Below, piece by piece: positions 32,974 through 40,780 of a stretch of DNA of 63,271 nt. The stretch comes from CAZKUN01 sp964555935 (GTDB lineage Bacteria; Armatimonadota; Zipacnadia; Zipacnadales; VGFC01). The stretch's first letter is position 1; each line of letters opens with the position of its first letter. The DNA is taken from positions 1 to 63,271 of the forward strand of contig CAZKUN010000018.1 in assembly GCA_964555935.1 (NCBI GenBank). The letters run 5' to 3'. A program made the position numbers and the translations under genes. A model generated the notes under the pieces. That model was not told the DNA's origin. It saw nothing but the letters and a program-made list of their open reading frames with translations, and did not search any database.

Positions 32974-35271
32974 CGTGGTGTAGAAGGGTTCGAAGATGTG
33001 CTCTCGCACACCATCAGCCATCCCAACGCCCGAGTCGCTGACGGCCAGGGCGACGTAGTTTCCGGGGTCAGGGCCGGCGGATTCAGCCACGTCTTCCGAG
33101 TCGATCTTGACGGGCGCCGTGCGGATCTCAAGCTCGCCGCCGCCCGGCATCGCGTCGCGAGCGTTGACCGCGAGGTTCATCAGGATCTGCTCCATCTGAC
33201 CGGGGTCGGCGTCAACGAGACAGGGCTCATCAGCCGGCGTGAACCGCAGGTCGATGTCCTCACCGATCAGCCGCCGAAGCAGGCGGATGGTATCCTGGAC
33301 CAGAGCGTTGGTGTCGATGACGACACGAGCGAGCGGCTGGCGCCGACTGAACGCGAGCAACTGCGTCACAAGCGCCGCGGCCCGATCCACCAAGCCGCGC
33401 ACGTGAGCGAGGTCCTCGCTCGCCGAGGGCAAGTGCTCGACATCGTCTGCGATCAGCTCGGTATACCCGCCGATGCCCGTTAGGATGTTGTTGAAGTCGT
33501 GAGCCACGCCACCGGCGAGAGTCCCAACGGACTCGAGCTTAGAGCGCTCGCGGGCGCGTTCTTCAAGCAGGCGTTGGTGGGTGACGTCTTCAGTGACCAG
33601 CAGGACGCGAGTCTCTTCTTGCCCGTCGGCACGCGACATCCGCACGCCTGACACGCGGATGTCGAACAACCGGGGCTCGTGATGCTCGGACACGTGGCGG
33701 ACGCCCAGAATCTCAGCCTGGCCACGGGTCCACGCAGCCTCTCGGATTCGGGCCATGATCTCGCCCTGGGTCGGCTCCAGATCGATGTCGAAGATCTCCT
33801 CCACGCTCCGGCCGATGCCGCCATCGGTCTCCACGTGTCGCTGCTCGACGAACCGCCGGTTCGCCATGAGGACGTTCAGGTCACCGTCGAGCACGAGCAA
33901 GGCCAGAGGGATCGTCTCGATCGTCGCGACGTTCAGGTGCAGGGCGTCCTGCAGTTGCCGCTCGTGCCCTCGCAGCTCATCCTCGCCCCGCTTGCGTTCA
34001 ATGATCGATCCGAGCAGCGTGGCATACACGGCGAAGACATTCTGCAAAGTCTCATGCAACTCGCCGCCGCTGATCGCCGCGTCATTGTAGAGCACGCCGA
34101 TCAGCTTCTCGCCACTGCAAACCGGCGTGACCACGGTCCACGATTCCGCGAGGCGATCGTACTCGCCATCCACCCACTCCATGGCAGGTCCATCGAAGCG
34201 GACCCAGCGCGCGTCGCCCGGCGCAGCCGGTGGCAGGGCGCGCCACCAATCTAGCTCAGTCTTCCCACGGGCGACTCGCTCGTCGGAGGTCGTGCCGTCG
34301 ATTCTCGTGCCGTAGGTCCCCACGATCTCTTCGCCATCCACCAAGAACAGCGAACAGCGCTCCACGCCAAGCCTCTCCCGAGCCAGCTCAACCGCGCGTC
34401 GGTAGAGGGTGTCTAAGTCCGGGCAGGCCATCAGCTCGTCGGCCGTGTCGAGGACTTGCTGCAGGCCGAACGTCATGGCTTTGCGCCGGCGGTCAGCCTG
34501 AACAGACTCCGTGATGTCGGTCATGGTGTGGACGAGGCTCCGCAGCTCGCCGAGGTCATCCAGAACGGGGTCCACGCTGACTCTCCACCAACGGCCCTCC
34601 ATTTCCGTCTGCATCACCTCGCGCCGGAGGTGCTTGCCCGCCGCCACGAGGGGGCAGCCGTCGGGCGCGTCGTCGGTCCCGTGGAGCAGGCGGTAGCAGC
34701 GCTGCCCGATGATCTCGGAGTAGCGCCGACCTAGCAGCGTCACCATGGCCCGGTTGCAGCGGCGGATCATGCCATCGGGCGTCACAACCATGATGGCATC
34801 ACTGATGCCGTCGAAGGTCGCCCGCCACTCCAGGGCGGCGTTGACACGTTCGCGTTCGGCGTCACGCCGGGCTCGGACGTTTCGGGACTCGCGCAGGACC
34901 CGCTGCACGATCGCGGGCATGCCGGCGAGGGTCTCGGGGGATTTGACGATGTACTCGATGGCGCCGGACTTGATGGCCTCGACGGCCGCCTGCTCGTCCG
35001 CGAAGCTCGTCATGATGACGACAGGGGGATGATCCGCCGCGCCGCGCCCGTCGATGAGTTCTGTGCCGACGCCGTCGGGCAGGCGGACGTCCGCCACGAC
35101 AACATTGTGAGAGTGATCGGCGAGGGCTTCCCAGGCGCCGGCGAGCGAGTCGACGATCCGCACATCGTGACCCGTGGCATCCTGGGAAAAGGCGGCCCGC
35201 AGCAGGTCCGCGTGATCACCATCGTCCTCGACGACCAGGACGCGCACGGGCTCTGGCGTCAACTGTTCCAC
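32971..35271 (-). CDS. Hybrid histidine kinase, part 1: REC-PAS-GAF-PAS-HisKA-HATPase
   Basis: GTG start at 35271. Domains in order: receiver (~8-125; VVVADVRLPDGVGTELIDG), PAS (~150-265; ISDAIMVVTPDGMIRRCNRA), GAF (~290-440; RLGVERCSLFLVDGEEIVG), PAS (~465-570; IPLALLVLDGDLNVLMANRR) and HisKA with the phospho-His in GGVAHDFNNILTGIGGY. HATPase_c has its N box MNLAVNARDAMPGGG, G1 VSDSGVGM and F box HIFEPFYTT. It is a soluble, cytoplasmic sensor with no membrane helix. The frame ends at TAA right after the F box because of an extra base, cutting off the G2 box, ATP lid and C-terminal receiver. As read it would be inactive. It is upstream of the response regulator on the same strand. Confidence 0.85.
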   Translation of the reverse strand: MEQLTPEPVRVLVVEDDGDHADLLRAAFSQDATGHDVRIVDSLAGAWEALADHSHNVVVADVRLPDGVGTELIDGRGAADHPPVVIMTSFADEQAAVEAIKSGAIEYIVKSPETLAGMPAIVQRVLRESRNVRARRDAERERVNAALEWRATFDGISDAIMVVTPDGMIRRCNRAMVTLLGRRYSEIIGQRCYRLLHGTDDAPDGCPLVAAGKHLRREVMQTEMEGRWWRVSVDPVLDDLGELRSLVHTMTDITESVQADRRRKAMTFGLQQVLDTADELMACPDLDTLYRRAVELARERLGVERCSLFLVDGEEIVGTYGTRIDGTTSDERVARGKTELDWWRALPPAAPGDARWVRFDGPAMEWVDGEYDRLAESWTVVTPVCSGEKLIGVLYNDAAISGGELHETLQNVFAVYATLLGSIIERKRGEDELRGHERQLQDALHLNVATIETIPLALLVLDGDLNVLMANRRFVEQRHVETDGGIGRSVEEIFDIDLEPTQGEIMARIREAAWTRGQAEILGVRHVSEHHEPRLFDIRVSGVRMSRADGQEETRVLLVTEDVTHQRLLEERARERSKLESVGTLAGGVAHDFNNILTGIGGYTELIADDVEHLPSASEDLAHVRGLVDRAAALVTQLLAFSRRQPLARVVIDTNALVQDTIRLLRRLIGEDIDLRFTPADEPCLVDADPGQMEQILMNLAVNARDAMPGGGELEIRTAPVKIDSEDVAESAGPDPGNYVALAVSDSGVGMADGVREHIFEPFYTT

Positions 35272-35385
35272 GATACGCCGCCTCTACAGGGGTTAGGCGC
35301 AGCCTGCCTCGCGCCAGGCCGCCTACCGACAGTTCGGGATGTGCCAAGTGCTATCCTGCCGACGCCGGAGGAAACGACGGCGCGC

Positions 35386-37671
35386 TCACTTCGCCACGCT
35401 CACGATCGCGTGCCCCGCCACATCCACGGCGCCGCGGGGCGTGTCTACCGTCTTCGTCGCATCCCCGTGGTTGTAGATCAAGATCTCCTCGGTCGTCACC
35501 GCCACGTAGACCTGGTCCGCCTCACCGTCGATCGACGCTTCTGCGCTGAGGCCCGGCAGTCCATACTGCTCTGGCGCCCTGATGATCGCCCCCATTGCCT
35601 CTGCAATGGCTCCAGCGCCTTCGCCCAGCGCCGCGACGACAAAGCCCTTGCCCACTTTCACCACGTTCGCCACTGGATCCGCCGACTCGCGGCTACCGTC
35701 TAACGGCTCAATCGCGATCTCCCGCAGCATCACCGCGAGGTCACGCGCGTCATCGCCCTCGCCTGCTGCTTTGGGGCTCCAGGTCGCCGAGTCAAACGTG
35801 ATCGCGATCTCCCGGCTCCCCGCATCCGGGGCGAAGACAAATTCGCCCATCTCGTTCGGCTGAGCTTCCTGCTGCAGGCGTTCATCCACGAGTATCCTCA
35901 TCGGCCGCGGCACGGGTCCGGTCCGGTAGGGGATGCGCACGCGACACGACTCCTCCGGCAGTGGGATGTGGAACGTCACAGTGCCTCCGGTCCAGCAGAC
36001 CCGGCCGCTCGTGCGCCACAGGCTGTCGGGTTCTGGGCCATACAGGACGCCCTCACGCCAGACACCATCGCTCTCTGAGTCCGGCAGGTACGGCACTGCG
36101 TGGGACCTGAACGACTGCTTTGTGGCGGCGTGCTCACCCGGGAAGATCGCCTCGCCTTCGGGCGTCTCCGGCGTCCACCCCGCCGGCACGAGCAGCGTCA
36201 TCCCTTTGCGCACCGCCTGCTTGATCCGTCCCGCCGTCTCCTTCTCCGTGATCGGCCCGGCGCCCCACACCAACATGCTCAGCCCATCCAGCGCTCCATC
36301 CTCGATCATCAGCTCATCCACGTAGTCGATGTCGCACCGGTCTCTCGCCTGCCGACCCACGGCCGCGAGATTCCCCGCCTGGTTCAGGTCCATCGACGTC
36401 CGTGACCAAAACACGCCTACCTCCACCACGGGCTCGCGCATAGTCAGCATGTCGAGGTTCGCCTTGTAGCGCTCGCCCCGCTCACCATTGGGCGGGTTGT
36501 CGTAGTGAAACAACTCCCACGCGCCCGCCGCCACGGCGTTATAGACCCTCGCCACGATGCCGTTCGTGTCTACCGCGCCCGCCGGCTCGTACCCGAAGTA
36601 CGTGTCGTACTGTCGACAGGCGCTGCTGATATGCCTCGTGACATGGAAGTTCGTCGCGTAGTCGCTCGCCTCGTTCGTGATCCGCATGCCGGCCCCGTGC
36701 CGGGCGACCATCTTGCTCTGCGCCGACATGTCCGCGCCTAGTTCCGCGGTAGCTCCGCCACCCGTGCACAGCATCACCGGGACGTCCGGCGCGATCGTCC
36801 GAGTCGTCTCGACCCACCACTCCGAGAAGTCCGTCATCGCTCCCATGTACCACCGCGTCATGTCCAGCCGGGCCCTCCGCGAGTGGTTGTCATCCGGAAC
36901 GAATGGCTCCACGTCCGCGAACGACCCGTGCTCCGTCGTCCACGCCTTGTTCAACCGTTCGATCCGCTCGTACTTCGCGCGCATCTTCTCCCGGAAATCG
37001 ACCCTCGCATGCTCGTCGCCGCACCACCATCCGAGGTGCTGCGGGTAATGTCCGTCCCAGATCCACGTCCATCCGTTTCCGCCCGCCGTATAGATCGACT
37101 CCCCGAACACGCCGCTGATCCCGAGCAACGCGGCCTGCATGTCGGCATGGTCGTAGTGATCGAAGAACCGCTCCAGCCACGCCTTGATTCTGGGTTTGAT
37201 GTGCGGGTTCCAGATCGATTGGTCCCGGCTCGCATCCCCCGTTGCCAGGTCCACCGCGAACACGCTCTCGTCTGATTCCTTGAACCACGGCGGCGTCGCG
37301 TACGCCGGCCCGGCGATCAGGAAAGGAGTCCACTTCAGCCCGTGTTTCTTGTACTCCGCAAGCTCCGCGTCATAGAACTCCGGATCCCACTCGCCCTCCT
37401 TGGGCTCCAGCAGCATCCACTTCACGTACGGCTCGAACGCGGTGACCCCATGTTCGGCATATAGCGGGCCATTGGCATCCCAGTGCGCCCGGACGCGCTC
37501 CGTCCCGCCTCGCAGCTCGCCCCGTTCATTGAACGCCGTCGCCCCCGCCTCGATGCTATCGACCTGCCACCCGACATCATTGCCACACGTCACCACCATC
37601 GGATCTCCGGGCCGCGGGTCGATCGGGGGTTGCGCCGTCGCTGCGTTCATGAGCAGTATTATCCCTATCAC
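35386..37671 (-). CDS. Secreted glycoside hydrolase, beta-galactosidase-like (clan GH-A type)
   Basis: A 761-residue protein. The start is GTG 37671, set by GGAGG eight bases upstream; the longer frame to 37854 overlaps the divergent gene. It has a short export signal (VIGIILLMNAATAQ). Residues ~45-300 are a TIM barrel resembling GH42/GH14-type enzymes: YAEHGVTAFEPYVKWMLLEP, GLKWTPFLIAGPAYATPPWF, then ALLGISGVFGESIYT, whose Glu after a short strand is a good acid/base candidate. ARLDMTRWYMGAMTDFSEWW and VPVMLCTGGGATAELG follow. A GATase-like/beta-galactosidase trimerisation-like domain (~440-560; DYVDELMIEDGALDGLSMLV) and a C-terminal beta domain complete it. The substrate is not predictable. 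It is divergent from the sulfatase operon (76-base shared promoter region). Confidence 0.7.
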   Translation of the reverse strand: MIGIILLMNAATAQPPIDPRPGDPMVVTCGNDVGWQVDSIEAGATAFNERGELRGGTERVRAHWDANGPLYAEHGVTAFEPYVKWMLLEPKEGEWDPEFYDAELAEYKKHGLKWTPFLIAGPAYATPPWFKESDESVFAVDLATGDASRDQSIWNPHIKPRIKAWLERFFDHYDHADMQAALLGISGVFGESIYTAGGNGWTWIWDGHYPQHLGWWCGDEHARVDFREKMRAKYERIERLNKAWTTEHGSFADVEPFVPDDNHSRRARLDMTRWYMGAMTDFSEWWVETTRTIAPDVPVMLCTGGGATAELGADMSAQSKMVARHGAGMRITNEASDYATNFHVTRHISSACRQYDTYFGYEPAGAVDTNGIVARVYNAVAAGAWELFHYDNPPNGERGERYKANLDMLTMREPVVEVGVFWSRTSMDLNQAGNLAAVGRQARDRCDIDYVDELMIEDGALDGLSMLVWGAGPITEKETAGRIKQAVRKGMTLLVPAGWTPETPEGEAIFPGEHAATKQSFRSHAVPYLPDSESDGVWREGVLYGPEPDSLWRTSGRVCWTGGTVTFHIPLPEESCRVRIPYRTGPVPRPMRILVDERLQQEAQPNEMGEFVFAPDAGSREIAITFDSATWSPKAAGEGDDARDLAVMLREIAIEPLDGSRESADPVANVVKVGKGFVVAALGEGAGAIAEAMGAIIRAPEQYGLPGLSAEASIDGEADQVYVAVTTEEILIYNHGDATKTVDTPRGAVDVAGHAIVSVAK

Positions 37672-37747
37672 GTTTACGCCTCCTTGCGAGCGGCCAGCGT
37701 TCGCGCTACCGGAAGGACCCTCCTCTCTCGGCGACCAACCACAGGCC

Positions 37748-38671
37748 ATGGCACTGCTAGCGTTGCTGCTGATTCCATGCGCGGAAGCGTCGACCGACAT
37801 GACCGTCAAGCTCGAAGGCACGGCCACGGGCCAAGACTTCCCGGCACTGCTCATCCACCTCGCTCGGGACGGTGAGGACTGCGGTCACCTGCGAATCCGC
37901 TTCCCCGAGGGGATCGACGCCAACCTCGCCGGCACGCGCGAGCACCTCAAATTCTACCAAGACCTCAGGAGCCCCGCCTGGCCGGCCAAGCTTGAGACCG
38001 AGCCCACGAACCTCCCCGTCGACTGGGCGGGCGACGACCAATCCGTCTCCTACGAGATGACATTTGACAACGGCATGGTCCTCAAGGCCAAGGCCACGGT
38101 GGATGGCGCCACCGTGACGCTCTCTTACGAACTCCTCAACGCCACCGACATCGACCTCTCCAGTTGCCAGATCTGGAGCTGCAACATCGCCACGTTCTGC
38201 CCGCCCATCGCCGACCATCTGCTCGAGCGCACGGGGATAATGGTCGATGGGAGCTTCCGTCTGTTCCGCGATCTCGTCCCGACCTTCAAGCCCTGGGATC
38301 GACCGGACGCGGAGTACCAGCGTTTCGGCGGCTACCCCGAGGGGACGATCCCCAAGACCGAGAATCCGATGGTTCATCCCCATCCGGGATTCCCGGATGA
38401 CCCCACGAAGAGCAACTACTTCTACCACGCCACAAAGCCCTTCGATTTCGGCGTCATTGCCACGACGTCAATCGATGGCACGTGGGCCGTCGCGACGATC
38501 GGCGAGGGCGTCAACGCCGTCTGGACAAACCCAGGGATCTCCTGCCAGCACGCCGACCCCGCCGGCAAGCCGTTGCCGCCCGGAGAGACGCTCGAGGCTG
38601 GCAAGACGATCCATCTCATTGAGGGCGACACCCAGGCCCTCGAAGCGCGCCTCGGAGAACTCGCCCCGTAG
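37748..38671 (+). CDS. Secreted beta-rich protein of unknown function
   Basis: A 307-residue protein from ATG 37748. The long open frame upstream is antisense to the divergent hydrolase gene and is not used. It has a signal peptide (MALLALLLIPCAEAS). The rest reads as alternating beta-strands, e.g. VSYEMTFDNGMVLKAKATVD and ATVTLSYELLNATDIDLSS, with an aromatic, Pro-rich middle (FRDLVPTFKPWDRPDAEYQR; NPMVHPHPGFPDD). A galactose-mutarotase-like or lyase-associated beta-sandwich is possible, but I see no catalytic motif. It is the first gene of a plus-strand operon with the sulfatase (30-base gap) and the 853-residue protein, suggesting a role in handling a sulfated glycan. Confidence 0.6.
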   Translation: MALLALLLIPCAEASTDMTVKLEGTATGQDFPALLIHLARDGEDCGHLRIRFPEGIDANLAGTREHLKFYQDLRSPAWPAKLETEPTNLPVDWAGDDQSVSYEMTFDNGMVLKAKATVDGATVTLSYELLNATDIDLSSCQIWSCNIATFCPPIADHLLERTGIMVDGSFRLFRDLVPTFKPWDRPDAEYQRFGGYPEGTIPKTENPMVHPHPGFPDDPTKSNYFYHATKPFDFGVIATTSIDGTWAVATIGEGVNAVWTNPGISCQHADPAGKPLPPGETLEAGKTIHLIEGDTQALEARLGELAP

Positions 38672-38701
38672 CCCTGCCGTCGCTACCCGCATGGAGTGAC
38701 C

Positions 38702-40780
38702 ATGACCCACATCCCACGCCGCTCGTTCATCCGGACGGTCGCCACTGGCGCCGCCGCCACTATGCTAGCGCCCGCTGCTCGCGCGGCGGGTCTCCCCATG
38801 CCCAACCGTTCCCGCCCAAACATCGTCTATATCCTCGCTGACGACATGGGCTACGGCGACCTCGCGATCAACCATCCCGCGAACAAGGTCCCCACGCCTA
38901 ACCTCGACCGCCTGGCGTCCCAGGGCATGCGCTTCACCGATGCACACTCGCCTTCGGCCGTCTGCACGCCCACGCGCTACGGAATCCTCACGGGGCGTTA
39001 CTGCTGGCGCTCGCGTCTCGCGGCCGGCGTTCTCTGGGTGGGGAACGCGCCACTCATCGACGAGGACCGCCTCACGGTCGCCGATCTCCTCAAGGACCAC
39101 GGCTACCGAACGGGCTGCGTGGGCAAGTGGCATCTCGGCTGGAACTGGCCCACGGTCGACGGCGAGCCCTCCACGAAGGACAATCTCGACATCGACTGGT
39201 CCAAACCCATCACCGGCGGGCCGCTGGCGCATGGGTTTGACTACTACTTCGGCGATGATGTCCCGAACTTCCCGCCATATGTCTTCATCGAGAACGAGCG
39301 CGCCGTTGGCACGCCCGACCGCGATAAGCCGAAGGACATGTACGGTCACCCCGGGCCGATGGTCAAGGGCTGGAAGCTCGAGCGGGTATTGCCCGAGATC
39401 ACCCGTCGGGCGTGTCGGTTCATCGAGGAATCGGCCGATTCCGACCAGCCCTTCTTCCTCTATTTCCCGCTCACCGCGCCCCACACGCCGATCGCCCCAA
39501 GCGAGCGCTTCCAAGGCAAGAGCGAAGCCGACCGCTACGGCGACTTCGTCCACGAGGTCGATGCGATGGTTGGCCGCGTGATGCGCGCGTTGGAGCGCTC
39601 GGGCCAGGCCGAGAACACGCTCGTCATCTTCACGAGCGACAACGGCTCGCCCGCGCGTGACGGCACGAACATGGGCGGCGGAGCGCGCTCGGTTGAACGC
39701 ACCGGCCACATCCCCAACGCCCCCTGGCGGGGGATCAAGGCGGGTATCTGGGAGGGCGGTCATCGCGTGCCCTTCATCGCCCGCTGGCCCGGAGAGATCG
39801 CCCCCGGCAGCACCTGCGACGAGACGATCACGCATACCGACTTCATGCGCACCGTGGCGGCCATTCTCGGCGCCGACCTTCCTGATGACGCCGCGGAGGA
39901 CTCCTTCGACATTCTCCCAGCCCTCATCCCATCCTCCCGTGGCAACGGGTCGCCTGACCCGTTGCAGAGCCTCCGCGGCCCCGTCGTCCACCATTCTGGC
40001 AACGGGCAATTCGCGGTCCGCGACGGGCGTTGGAAACTGAATCTGTGCCCAAGTTCGGGCGGGTGGGAGACCCTCAACCTCCCTGATGCGCCGCCGATGC
40101 AGCTCTACGATCTCCGGCGCGACCCCAAGGAAACTACGAATCTCTACCACACGCGGCCTGACAAGGTCGACGAGCTGACGGCCGCGCTTGCCGCCATTGT
40201 CGAAGACGGCCGGAGCACGCCCGGAGCGCCCCAGTCCAACGACCGTGACGTGCGATTCATGCCGAAGATCACCGTGGCCAAAGACGAGACCGGGCGCTTC
40301 GACTACGTCCGGAACTGTCAGGTCACCAAACACGCCGAGGGCTTCGTCCTCGAAAGCGCGGGGATCGGTCACGCGCTTAAGAAACTCGACAAGCCGCTTA
40401 CGGAACCCCTCACCGTGGAGTTCAGCTATCAGTCGCTGGCTGAGGCTGGCTCCCGGAACGCGCTGCTGGTCTTCGGCGAGGAGCCTGACGAGGACGAGTT
40501 GGTCAAGTGCGGCACGCTAATCGTCGCCGGAAGCCACGCCATCTGGCGCGGCACGTGGAACGATCACGCCAAGGGCGTCGCGGTGGAGCACTCCCTGGAT
40601 CACGCCGGCCGGATCGATGTATCCATCACCATCGACCCCGCCAAACGCGAGGTGAGCATGACCGTGGCGGGCGAGACGTTGACGGCGCCGATCCCGGCCG
40701 CAGTCAAATCGGTCCGCTACATCGGCTACCTCGTCAATGGGACTAAGACTCTCTTCGTCCCAAGGGGAGGCCCGGCCTAA
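38702..40780 (+). CDS. Tat-exported arylsulfatase-type sulfatase with C-terminal beta module
   Basis: 692 residues. ATG 38702 is preferred over GTG 38696 because GGAG sits at 38693-38696. The N-terminus PRRSFIRTVATGAAATMLAP is a twin-arginine signal. The catalytic domain starts RPNIVYILADDMGYGDLAIN (metal-binding Asp pair). The formylglycine motif is CTPTRYGILTGR with Cys88 and Arg92, followed by CVGKWHLGWN, PLTAPHTPIAP and IFTSDNGSPARDG. It removes sulfate esters, probably from a polysaccharide in the periplasm or outside. The Cys must be oxidised to formylglycine by an FGE or anSME enzyme, which is not in this window. After ~510 residues an extra beta domain follows (ETGRFDYVRNCQVTKHAEGF; VRYIGYLVNGTKTLF). 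Its stop overlaps the next start (TAATG), so translation is coupled. Confidence 0.92.
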   Translation: MTHIPRRSFIRTVATGAAATMLAPAARAAGLPMPNRSRPNIVYILADDMGYGDLAINHPANKVPTPNLDRLASQGMRFTDAHSPSAVCTPTRYGILTGRYCWRSRLAAGVLWVGNAPLIDEDRLTVADLLKDHGYRTGCVGKWHLGWNWPTVDGEPSTKDNLDIDWSKPITGGPLAHGFDYYFGDDVPNFPPYVFIENERAVGTPDRDKPKDMYGHPGPMVKGWKLERVLPEITRRACRFIEESADSDQPFFLYFPLTAPHTPIAPSERFQGKSEADRYGDFVHEVDAMVGRVMRALERSGQAENTLVIFTSDNGSPARDGTNMGGGARSVERTGHIPNAPWRGIKAGIWEGGHRVPFIARWPGEIAPGSTCDETITHTDFMRTVAAILGADLPDDAAEDSFDILPALIPSSRGNGSPDPLQSLRGPVVHHSGNGQFAVRDGRWKLNLCPSSGGWETLNLPDAPPMQLYDLRRDPKETTNLYHTRPDKVDELTAALAAIVEDGRSTPGAPQSNDRDVRFMPKITVAKDETGRFDYVRNCQVTKHAEGFVLESAGIGHALKKLDKPLTEPLTVEFSYQSLAEAGSRNALLVFGEEPDEDELVKCGTLIVAGSHAIWRGTWNDHAKGVAVEHSLDHAGRIDVSITIDPAKREVSMTVAGETLTAPIPAAVKSVRYIGYLVNGTKTLFVPRGGPA

